This document shows positions 1 through 6,311 of a stretch of 23,847 nucleotides of DNA, one piece after another. Source of the stretch: HGM04593 sp045660825 (GTDB taxonomy: Bacteria; Bacteroidota; Bacteroidia; Bacteroidales; Bacteroidaceae); the NCBI GenBank assembly GCA_045660825.1, contig JAZREN010000041.1:1-23847 (forward strand), in the 5' to 3' direction. The first letter of the stretch is position 1. The number at the start of each line of letters is the position of its first letter. The translations under genes and the position numbers were made by a program. Below the pieces are notes generated by a model, which saw only the letters and a list, made by a program, of their open reading frames with translations, made no database searches and was not told the origin of the DNA.

Positions 1-27
1 CAAATTTTAAACAGTTTACAGCAATGA
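1..27 (+). CDS. C-terminal end of an upstream gene, possibly a HigB/RelE-type toxin (partial)
   Basis: The frame starting at base 1 reads QILNSLQQ and stops with TGA at 25-27. The stop overlaps the ATG of the antitoxin-like gene (ATG 24-26), a 4-base ATGA overlap that usually means translational coupling. In HigBA-type modules the toxin gene often comes first and overlaps the antitoxin, so a RelE/HigB-family toxin is the natural guess. Eight residues are too few to identify any family, so the identity comes from context alone. Confidence 0.45.
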   Translation, partial: QILNSLQQ

Positions 28-335
28 GACCAAAGATTGACATTAACAAGCTCAAACATCTTCCTACCACCGAGGATATGTTTGTCGATGAGTACGGAGC
101 AAAAGGTACTGCTTCGCGTGATGAGTTCGATGCGAAGTCTCGTGCCTGGTACTATGCCGAGGTGTTGAAAAATGCCCGCAAATCAGCCGGTATCACTCAA
201 CAGCAACTTGCCGATAAGATTGGCAAGAAACGTGAGTATGTGGCTATGCTCGAAAAAGGCGAAACTGATATGCAGTTATCTACATTCATTATGATTTCTG
301 AGGCGGTTGGTTTGAAATTTGCCTTAACTTATTGA
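24..335 (+). CDS. XRE-family helix-turn-helix antitoxin-like protein (HigA type)
   Basis: A 103-residue DNA-binding protein. Residues about 46-100 form an HTH_3/XRE domain: LKNARKSAGITQQQLADKIG is the first part with the helix-turn-helix, followed by KREYVAMLEKGETDMQLST and a last helix ending at GLKFALTY. The N-terminal 45 residues (with DEFDAKSRAWYYAEVL) resemble the extension seen in HigA antitoxins that pair with RelE-like HigB toxins. The overlapping upstream reading frame supports a toxin-antitoxin pair, the toxin being outside the window. In this family the antitoxin usually neutralises the toxin by direct binding and represses its own operon; no operator can be seen because the promoter is upstream. 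It could also be a lone transcriptional regulator. Confidence 0.85.
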   Translation: MRPKIDINKLKHLPTTEDMFVDEYGAKGTASRDEFDAKSRAWYYAEVLKNARKSAGITQQQLADKIGKKREYVAMLEKGETDMQLSTFIMISEAVGLKFALTY

Positions 336-352
336 ATTTATAAAAAGTCTAA

Positions 353-380
353 CCAAAGTGTCTCTCAAGAGACACTTTGG
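353..380. terminator. Perfect 13-bp hairpin after the antitoxin-like gene
   Basis: CCAAAGTGTCTCT (353-365) and AGAGACACTTTGG (368-380) are perfectly complementary around a 2-base loop, 18 bases after the antitoxin stop. There is no T-run on the plus side. On the minus strand the hairpin is followed after a few bases by TTTTT, so a minus-strand or bidirectional terminator, or a dyad binding site, is equally possible. The rest of 381-563 shows no other clear signal. Confidence 0.5.
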
Positions 381-563
381 AATTTGGCCGATTATGACTA
401 AATTTTAATCCCCAATTAGCATTTTGTGATGTCTTATATGATATGTATAGCTTAGGCCGAATCTGCATCTTTCGCGTTCTGAACCGCAATAGTGTACAGC
501 TCTACAGTTGACAACACTAGGGAGCTATCAAGAAACGTGACGAACGATAATACATTATTTACT

Positions 564-1586
564 ATGCCTACATACGATAATTGTTACATCTGCGGAAAAC
601 AAGAGGCGACAAAGAAAAACTCACACATAATTCCAAGTTTTTTAATTGCTCCAATTTTTAATTATGACGGTTCATCTAAACGAGGAAAAGAAGTCATGGT
701 TACTATTACCCCAGTCGAGGAGAAAGTATATATTGGCGAACTTCCAGACACAAAAATTGACACCTTGTTCGATCAAGAGAAATTAACAGATGAACGCATT
801 GAGTCAGAGCTGAGAATTAATACAGCATCAAGAGATTATATTTTTTGTCCTAAATGCGAGAATGATTTGTCAAAGTATCTTGAATCGCCATATTCTTCAG
901 ACTATAAAAATGGGAATAATACAGACCCCGTCACAGCATACTTCTTTTGGTTATCAGTAATCTGGAGAATATCAATTTCTGGACAATTCGGTGTTAAACT
1001 AGATCGGGAAATAGAACAAAACCTTGGAGAAAGTCTACGAAATTTCTTTTGTGCTAAGGATGCTGGTACTCCTATCGATGATATAATTGGTAGTTGCATC
1101 TTTAAATATCGCCTTTTGAGATGCAATGGTTATATTAACGATGCTGCCGGATATATTGTTGCAACATTTGATGCCACAAACAAAATACTATCTGTAATAA
1201 TTGGGGAAACTATCATATCTGCCACATTCAGCAATCACATATTGCCCAACTCATATAATTTCTTTGGAAGCGAAGAATTTATGCAAACTGCACCAATTAA
1301 TGACTGCTCAACAGTTGAGACTACAATAATGATAAATAAAGAACAATATGGTGGTATCATAAAAAACACAATAAAAGTTCTCGCAAAACAAAAAGCCGAA
1401 ACTGAGTACGAAATTGTGGATTTATGTTGGAAGGAGATAGGACTTCCAGGTCACATGCCTTTTGAAATCTTTAAGTATTATATGGAGTTACTCCTAGATG
1501 AAAAAACGAAGTTAGGAGATAGAATGACAAACGAAAGAAGAGTTGAAACTTTCAACGCTGCATTAGATAACTTTTTTAAAAAATGA
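564..1586 (+). CDS. Putative HNH-type nuclease or zinc-binding protein
   Basis: A 340-residue protein. Near the N terminus is C7-x2-C10, then SHIIPSF with His21, and a second pair CPKC at 95/98 followed by ENDLSKYLE. This spacing (CxxC, then a His-Ile-Ile-Pro core, then a distal CxxC) resembles zinc-stabilised HNH endonuclease folds of uncharacterised proteins often found in defence islands. The canonical Asn and last His are not obvious to me, so nuclease activity is an inference. The remaining 240 residues match no family I recognise. I chose ATG 564, directly before the zinc motif; the frame stays open 24 codons further up to a GTG at 492. The gene is AT-rich (about 35% GC in a sampled line) compared with later genes. 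Its stop overlaps the ATG of the broken nitroreductase (ATGA, 1583-1586), which suggests insertion next to an older gene. Confidence 0.75.
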   Translation: MPTYDNCYICGKQEATKKNSHIIPSFLIAPIFNYDGSSKRGKEVMVTITPVEEKVYIGELPDTKIDTLFDQEKLTDERIESELRINTASRDYIFCPKCENDLSKYLESPYSSDYKNGNNTDPVTAYFFWLSVIWRISISGQFGVKLDREIEQNLGESLRNFFCAKDAGTPIDDIIGSCIFKYRLLRCNGYINDAAGYIVATFDATNKILSVIIGETIISATFSNHILPNSYNFFGSEEFMQTAPINDCSTVETTIMINKEQYGGIIKNTIKVLAKQKAETEYEIVDLCWKEIGLPGHMPFEIFKYYMELLLDEKTKLGDRMTNERRVETFNAALDNFFKK

Positions 1587-1983
1587 CAGTTCTAGAAACA
1601 ATACAAACTCGCCATTCTGTGCAACGCTATATAAACACTCCACTCCCCGAGGAAGTAGTCGCAACCCTTCAACAGAAGATTGAGGAAATCAATGCTGAAA
1701 GCGGGTTGCACATTCAATTGGTAACGAACGAGCCAAAAGTTTGCTCTGTTATGGCATATTCAGCAGAGTTGAGAACTACTTCATTATCGCTGGACCGAAA
1801 TCCAATAATCTTGACGAGAAAGTAGGCTATCATGGAGAGTTACTTGTGTTGCTTGCCAGCAATTGAGACTAAATAAAAGTCACAAAGAGGTTTTCGATGG
1901 CTGGCTACACTAACGAAGAATTGGGCATAGCCAAACTTCACTTCAAGATTGGCGCTGGAAAAGATTATTTTGAATGGTACTAA
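1583..1983 (+). pseudogene. Nitroreductase family protein, frameshifted and internally deleted
   Basis: Three pieces of one nitroreductase lie in order in different frames. The first (from ATG 1583) reads MTVLETIQTRHSVQRY and LPEEVVATLQQKIEEIN, the family's N-terminal 'R.S.R.Y' region. At about 1750 the sense moves to another frame, reading YGIFSRVENYFIIAGP then LDEKVGYHGELLVLLAS up to TGA 1864-1866. After a gap with no match the C-terminal end appears at 1897-1983, reading EELGIAKLHFKIGAGKDYFE and ending WY. The part between the second and third pieces, about 60 residues in intact members, is missing. Intact relatives are FMN-dependent NAD(P)H oxidoreductases of about 180-200 residues. At least one frameshift plus a deletion make this copy non-functional. 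Confidence 0.85.
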
Positions 1984-2033
1984 TACTGTCATCGACAATG
2001 ATACCAGCTAACAATGTGAATAAATAGTTTTAT

Positions 2034-3368
2034 ATGAAAGAAGAAAACAAAGCATCATACGAAGTAAGTTCATTTATAATCAATGCTTCAAAAATCGAAT
2101 TTGATAAGAACGAAGCTCCAATTAAGGAAGATTTTCCAGCGTTCGTACATGAGTGGTGGCACTACATTCAAGACACTTCAACTATTACAGGGCAAAATGG
2201 ATTCTACCTATGGCTTAGGGATATAGTCCAAATGTCAAATATCACCTGTAAAGGAGAGGGGCAAATTATCACTATTCCTTTGTCCAAAGATGCATATGAT
2301 CAAGTTTATAGCAAGAACAGAAGATTATACAACATATTCTGTGGTGAGAAAAAAGAAGAATTTTTCAAAGACGCTGTGATAACGCAAGAACCAACAATAT
2401 CAACCAATGAAATTAAATTTGATGGAGAAAAAAGGACATTTACAAAATGTCTTATCTATATCAATGATAGAGAACTAATCTTTGGCCTTTTAGCACTTCA
2501 AGAATTAAATGCATATTATTGTCAAAAATTAGTAGAATCGTACTTACAAGGCACACAATTCAACGTTTCTGCCGACTCACTTCCTGATTATCCATATAAA
2601 GTCGGAGATTTAATGTTTGCATATCATAAAATCGATTGTGATCTAAATACAAAATTCTTCATCTCAAGCATATCACTAGACACATTACAAGCACCAGCTG
2701 TATTTCTCTCCTTACTATGTAGACTATCTAACAAGAAACTAGAATACCCAAAAGATCGAGATTTCATTTTACAAGCATTTGAAGAAGAATCTAGGAATTA
2801 TTCACATAGTAATATCGAAGCATTAGATGAATGGTTCAAAGATTATAAAATGTGGCTCCGAGATGAAAGTCACATTATATTACGGGAATCTTTGTCATGG
2901 TATATAATGTCTGTGGGTGGAATGGAAAAGCTTAAATCTGAATATGGTATTGATGCTTTTGTTAAGCCTATAACCCTAGGCCTGAAAAACCTCAGTTCAT
3001 TATACAGCTTATTTCCTGCGCCCTTAATTAAAAGAAATGGAGAAGTATTAGGCCAAACAATTAGGAATAATGCAGCATTATCAGCAGCAGCTCAACACGA
3101 TTTTGAAAATGCATTAATCATTTGGTCTCATAGAAGAATCTACGATTTGCTCAAAAGCGAAAAACTTGAAGATGTAGTTGACAATTCCACATGCCCGTTA
3201 TATAATGATGGAAAATGTATTTATCTGAATAAATATCAAAACAGGGAGTATGATTGTAGAACAGCGCCATGGATGGTCGTAAAAGGCGAGAAGCAAGCAC
3301 TTTGTCCATATGCAGTTGCAGCTCACAGCATGGGACTATGGCAGAATGATATCAGTATAGAATTCTAA
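2034..3368 (+). CDS. Putative zincin-like metallopeptidase with HExxH motif and C-terminal cysteine cluster
   Basis: A 444-residue soluble protein of no family I can name. FVHEWWHYIQD contains H39-E-W-W-H43, the HExxH zinc-binding and catalytic motif of zincins; the flanking hydrophobic and helical context fits an active-site helix. The middle (about 60-360) looks alpha-helical. Near the C terminus four cysteines are spaced C-x7-C-x12-C-x15-C (from CPLYNDGKC to ALCPYAVAAH), suggesting a structural zinc or a metal cluster. No signal peptide or membrane segment is visible. The ATG follows an AT-rich spacer; no convincing promoter was found at 1984-2033. The gene is very AT-rich (about 27% GC in one sampled line), like the HNH-like gene upstream, and it is followed by a hairpin terminator. 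A two-gene accessory or defence module, interrupted by the nitroreductase relic, is possible. HEWWH could also be structural rather than catalytic. Confidence 0.75.
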   Translation: MKEENKASYEVSSFIINASKIEFDKNEAPIKEDFPAFVHEWWHYIQDTSTITGQNGFYLWLRDIVQMSNITCKGEGQIITIPLSKDAYDQVYSKNRRLYNIFCGEKKEEFFKDAVITQEPTISTNEIKFDGEKRTFTKCLIYINDRELIFGLLALQELNAYYCQKLVESYLQGTQFNVSADSLPDYPYKVGDLMFAYHKIDCDLNTKFFISSISLDTLQAPAVFLSLLCRLSNKKLEYPKDRDFILQAFEEESRNYSHSNIEALDEWFKDYKMWLRDESHIILRESLSWYIMSVGGMEKLKSEYGIDAFVKPITLGLKNLSSLYSLFPAPLIKRNGEVLGQTIRNNAALSAAAQHDFENALIIWSHRRIYDLLKSEKLEDVVDNSTCPLYNDGKCIYLNKYQNREYDCRTAPWMVVKGEKQALCPYAVAAHSMGLWQNDISIEF

Positions 3369-3391
3369 TAGACAATTCCTTCAACATATAG

Positions 3392-3425
3392 ACAAAACAT
3401 TTCAGTATTGTCTGTTTTGTTTTTC
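3392..3425 (+). terminator. Rho-independent-type terminator after the HExxH gene
   Basis: ACAAAACA (3392-3399) pairs perfectly with TGTTTTGT (3413-3420) around a 13-base loop and runs into TTTT. It begins 24 bases after the stop of the HExxH gene. The stem is AT-rich, consistent with the island it closes. Confidence 0.6.
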
Positions 3426-3490
3426 GGACACTACGACCGCCAGGGATAATATGATGTCTGTCCTATTTAGCGGTCTCTGTCGTGATTTGA

Positions 3491-3613
3491 GTTACTAAAG
3501 CCTCTGAGGATAGCTTTGACGATAGGATTAAGCACGTTGAATAGTACTACAAACAGGAGGAAGTTCAAGAAGTCATTGATATTAGTCGATATTTAAGTTT
3601 GAAAAATGCATAA
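3491..3613 (+). pseudogene. Coding-like remnant with one in-frame stop
   Basis: In one frame 3491-3613 reads VTKASEDSFDDRIKHVE, a TAG at 3542-3544, then YYKQEEVQEVIDISRYLSLK, NA and TAA. The composition is protein-like (charged and amphipathic) and unlike the surrounding AT-rich sequence. There is no ATG start. I do not recognise the parent protein. A chance open stretch cannot be excluded. From 3614 to about 3850 the sequence is AT-rich and I see no gene in it. Confidence 0.3.
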
Positions 3614-3854
3614 ATAATTACAGAGTCCTTCTAGATGTGGCTCAAAAAAACATCATAATTAGCCAAATCTCATATTTTTTATCATATTTGGCAGAATATA
3701 GCTCATTTTTGCATCCAATTTTAACACTTGGGATATTTGTAGTTATTATTGTACTTGCTAAAATTAGAATCAATTTCTAAACACAATTACTAATAATATT
3801 ACTGAAACATTCAATTTCCAACGATTACTATTTCTTATTATCGCTTAAAAAGCG

Positions 3855-3862
3855 TATCTTTG
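3855..3862 (+). promoter_or_regulatory. Bacteroidales-type -7 box (TATCTTTG)
   Basis: TATCTTTG matches the TAnnTTTG -7 consensus of the primary sigma factor in Bacteroides. The expected TTTG -33 element is only weakly represented near 3831-3836. Directly downstream GCATTTG and CAAATGC (3862-3890) form a 7-bp inverted repeat. The box lies about 40 bases before the small-gene remnant at 3900. Confidence 0.5.
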
Positions 3863-3899
3863 CATTTGAAATCATTTGGAACACAAATGCGGTAAGAGA

Positions 3900-4084
3900 C
3901 TGAATAAGAATCACTTCAATTTGGTTTCTACGAAACTTGAAAATGAGCTAGAAAAGCGCGGTACAACACGTATATCGAAATCGTTGATTTTCAGCACGAT
4001 GAATTTGTGTGTATTTTCCGTGTCATTGTAAAAATACGAGTTGTACCGATTAAAAGGCTAAAACGCTTTCAATCAATAGTGTAA
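3900..4084 (+). pseudogene. Remnant of a small gene, lost start and frameshift
   Basis: A codon in the start position reads CTG (3900-3902), followed by NKNHFNLVSTKLENELEKRG TT. Near 3966-3972 the reading must change frame to continue as YIEIVDFQHDEFVCIFRVIV, then KIRVVPIKRLKRFQSIV and TAA at 4082-4084. Both halves look like protein of the same style and together would be about 60 residues, placed at a sensible distance from the -7 box. I do not recognise the family. The same DNA contains a 15-base inverted repeat with one mismatch (3959-3973 against 4034-4048), so a structured RNA is an alternative reading. Confidence 0.35.
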
Positions 4085-4168
4085 ATGTGTTGCATCGGCA
4101 AGTGGTGTCTTTTACCCCATACATATCTCATCCTGGCTTGGCCGGTAATCTATGTCTTCTTATACACG

Positions 4169-4214
4169 AATAGACCCGCTCCTGAAAGCTTGCTTTCATA
4201 AGAACGGATCTATT
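4169..4214 (+). terminator. Possible terminator: imperfect two-level hairpin
   Basis: AATAGACCCG (4169-4178) pairs with CGGATCTATT (4205-4214) with one mismatch, enclosing the perfect small hairpin GAAAGC-TT-GCTTTC. No long T-run follows. It sits after the small-gene remnant and could end its transcript. The stretch 4085-4296 otherwise holds only a 38-codon open frame (4085-4201) that I do not call as a gene. Confidence 0.35.
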
Positions 4215-4296
4215 TGAATCTATGCACGTAGCGGCAAACTTATTTTACATTTATAAGCAGGGCGCTCGCACAATCTTGTGTGTTACTTATCTTTCT

Positions 4297-4677
4297 TTAA
4301 TCCTCCTCATCGTCACTCCAGTCCTCGTCATTGTCATAAAAATGTCCATAAACAACATCATATACTTGAAGCAATGCCTGGACATCATCACACTCGTAAA
4401 GGTCCCAATCGATAGCTCTCTCACCACCTTCGTTACAATAAAGCGTAATCACAACGTCGTCGTCTTCCATCTTACCGCCAATGCTTGTAATATGATAGAT
4501 TATGGGATCATAAGTGTCCTTCATCATGATTCCATTGCCCTCGTCGTCGTAGCCCATGCAGATTCGCTCCTCGCCATTCTCCTTAATATATTCCTTAAAG
4601 ATCTCTTCTATTTCATTCCTACACATTTTGTGAATTTCTGAAAGCTTAGAGCTGAAATCCTTGTACTCTCTTTCCAT
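4297..4677 (-). CDS. Small acidic hypothetical protein
   Basis: A 126-residue protein that I do not recognise. It begins MEREYKDFSSKLSEIHKM with a predicted helical N terminus. The middle alternates short strands (RICMGYDDEGNGIMM, DPIIYHITSIGG, DVVITLYC) with acidic turns, and the protein ends in a strongly acidic tail (DNDEDWSDDEED). There is no signal peptide or membrane segment, so it is probably cytoplasmic; the pattern of strands plus an acidic tail is common in small immunity or adaptor proteins, but that is speculation. Codon use and a clean ATG support a real gene. It follows the MATE gene on the same strand with a gap of about 180 bases holding a remnant reading frame. The overlapping plus-strand frame of 139 codons is low-complexity and I treat it as a shadow. 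Confidence 0.75.
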   Translation of the reverse strand: MEREYKDFSSKLSEIHKMCRNEIEEIFKEYIKENGEERICMGYDDEGNGIMMKDTYDPIIYHITSIGGKMEDDDVVITLYCNEGGERAIDWDLYECDDVQALLQVYDVVYGHFYDNDEDWSDDEED

Positions 4678-4731
4678 ATTTGCTGATGTTTGTGCCTCGT
4701 ATAAATGAGACTGGTTAATATCAAATATTTG

Positions 4732-4878
4732 TCAATGTTCAATTCTGGTTAGCAGCAGTGTGTCGAAATTGCCATTGCGCAGAGTGTCAATGTCAAAACT
4801 TACTTTGTATCCATTGTGTTGCCAAACAATCCAATTGGCGAAGTAGGCTTTTCTTTCGGTTATTGACCGTGTTGCTCC
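4732..4878 (-). pseudogene. C-terminal protein fragment downstream of the MATE gene
   Basis: On the minus strand a frame runs open from 4878 to a TGA at 4732-4734. It reads ITERKAYFANWIVWQHNGYK, then VSFDIDTLRNGNFDTLLLTR and IEH. The composition is convincingly protein-like, but no ATG, GTG or TTG start is present, and its upstream part overlaps the last codons of the MATE gene in another frame. It is best read as the surviving C terminus of a gene whose front was replaced when the MATE operon arrived. The family is unknown to me. Confidence 0.35.
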
Positions 4879-6311
4879 TCATAAAGGGATTTTTCCATCA
4901 GGTCAATATGTTTCGATCTGAATCTGGCAAAGAACATTATTCCGGCAAGTGACAGTCCTATTGGAATGCCCATCCAAACACCAGATACTCCAAGGCCCAG
5001 TTTAAATGCTATGAGGTAGCTCAAGGGGATACACACCACAACGTATGTGAATCCTGTGATGAAGGCCAGCGGCTTGGTGTCTTCAATGCCTCTGAGCGCA
5101 TTTGCGTAAACAATCTGTGTGCAGTCGCCAAGTTGGTACAATACGAAGCTTGGCAGTATGAGCCACATTAAATCTATAACCTGTGGGTCGTTGGTGAAAC
5201 AGCTTGCCAGTGGCTCAAAGAAAACCCATATGCAACCGGTTATTGCTATAATCGAAATAACTCCCACCAAGAAAGCCGTGTTGCTCGTCTTGCGTATGTT
5301 CTTCCATGCCTGCATGCCATAGAACTGGCTTATGAGTATTGTTCCTGCAGCGCCTATTCCGTAAAGGACCTGGAAGCACAGTGTCGAAATTGTGTACATT
5401 GCCTGGTGGGCGGCAAGGGGGAGTGCTCCAAGCCATCCCATGAATATGCCGCATACATTGAATATGCCAATCTCAAGTCCAAGCTGTACGCTTATGGGCC
5501 AACCCAGTTTGAACTGCTCAAGTATACCTTTTGATGTAGGTTTCACTTCATTGGCCTCTGCGCTTTCAAGCTCCTTGCTCATAATCTTGTTCTTGTATAC
5601 AACCAGAGCTATTATCGCCATCTGCACTATTCGGGATATCAAAGTGGAAAGTCCTGCGCCATACAGTCCCATGGGCTCAAAGCCGCAGTGTCCGAATATC
5701 AGGCACCAGTTAAGGGCAATGTTCAGTATGTTTGCAAACAGCATTACCCACATCGATATCTGGGTGTTCCCAATTCCGTCAAGATATTGCTTGCATGCAT
5801 AGAACAGGGTCATGAAAGGAATTGAAATGATCAAAGGCATCATGTAGTCCTTGGAGAGTGCAAGAATCTCATAGGGCTGGTGGAACAGGTTGGAGTCGGG
5901 GTTGAAAAACAGTGTTTCAATGTTCAGGTATATCATGAGCAGCAGTGCTACAAAGAACATACCCACAACAAGGTTTACTATGCAGCTTTCAAAGAATATG
6001 CGTAATACCCCCTTGTAATCTTTCTTGCCGAATGCGCTTCCCACCAATGGGGTAGAGGCGTATGACATTCCCAACGACAGGAATATCACAAAATAGAATA
6101 TGCTGTTCACAAAACCCGCGGCGGCAAGCTCCTTTGTGCCATAATGTCCAACCATCATGGTGTCGGCAAACTGTTGGGCAATAGAACCCAACTCTCCCAC
6201 AATTAGCGGGATACCAACTGCCATTATTGCTTTTGCCAGTTGCCATTTGCTGAGTTCGTCGGTCGAAGCCAATAGCTTTGGCTCAAGATTCATATGTTTA
6301 AGAAATGCCAT
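4860..6311 (-). CDS. MATE family efflux transporter
   Basis: A 483-residue integral inner-membrane protein of the MATE (multidrug and toxic compound extrusion) family, which exports cationic drugs or other small molecules using a Na+ or H+ gradient. Length and pattern fit 12 transmembrane helices in two halves. The N-terminal half carries the hallmark GELGSIAQQFADTMMVGHYG (residues about 39-58) and then AAAGFVNSIFYFVIF. The second half opens with a matching LGWPISVQLGLEIGIFNVCG and contains GAAGTILISQFYG. The substrate cannot be told from sequence. The ATG at 6311 overlaps the end of the channel gene by 14 bases; an alternative ATG at 6293 (MNLEPKLLAS) starts 4 bases after that gene's stop. 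Either way the two genes are tightly coupled and must share a transcript. Confidence 0.95.
   Translation of the reverse strand: MAFLKHMNLEPKLLASTDELSKWQLAKAIMAVGIPLIVGELGSIAQQFADTMMVGHYGTKELAAAGFVNSIFYFVIFLSLGMSYASTPLVGSAFGKKDYKGVLRIFFESCIVNLVVGMFFVALLLMIYLNIETLFFNPDSNLFHQPYEILALSKDYMMPLIISIPFMTLFYACKQYLDGIGNTQISMWVMLFANILNIALNWCLIFGHCGFEPMGLYGAGLSTLISRIVQMAIIALVVYKNKIMSKELESAEANEVKPTSKGILEQFKLGWPISVQLGLEIGIFNVCGIFMGWLGALPLAAHQAMYTISTLCFQVLYGIGAAGTILISQFYGMQAWKNIRKTSNTAFLVGVISIIAITGCIWVFFEPLASCFTNDPQVIDLMWLILPSFVLYQLGDCTQIVYANALRGIEDTKPLAFITGFTYVVVCIPLSYLIAFKLGLGVSGVWMGIPIGLSLAGIMFFARFRSKHIDLMEKSLYEEQHGQ

Noticed and set aside
4085..4201. 38-codon frame starting MCCIGKWCLLPHTY with a hydrophobic middle
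   Set aside because: Short, overlaps the hairpin at 4169-4214 and has no recognised relative or promoter of its own.
3900..4214. tmRNA, RNase P RNA, 6S RNA or tracrRNA
   Set aside because: No tag-peptide codons, no conserved RNase P core and no CRISPR repeat or cas9 nearby; the GAGCTAGAAA string alone is not evidence.
4222..4641. 139-codon plus-strand frame opposite the small acidic gene
   Set aside because: Hydrophobic low-complexity translation typical of the complement of acidic codons; the minus-strand frame has a clear start and ordinary protein composition.
4758..4952. 64-codon plus-strand frame rich in Cys (CRNCHCAECQC)
   Set aside because: It lies opposite the MATE 3' end and the minus-strand remnant; the cysteines come from complementing that sequence, and there is no sign of translation.
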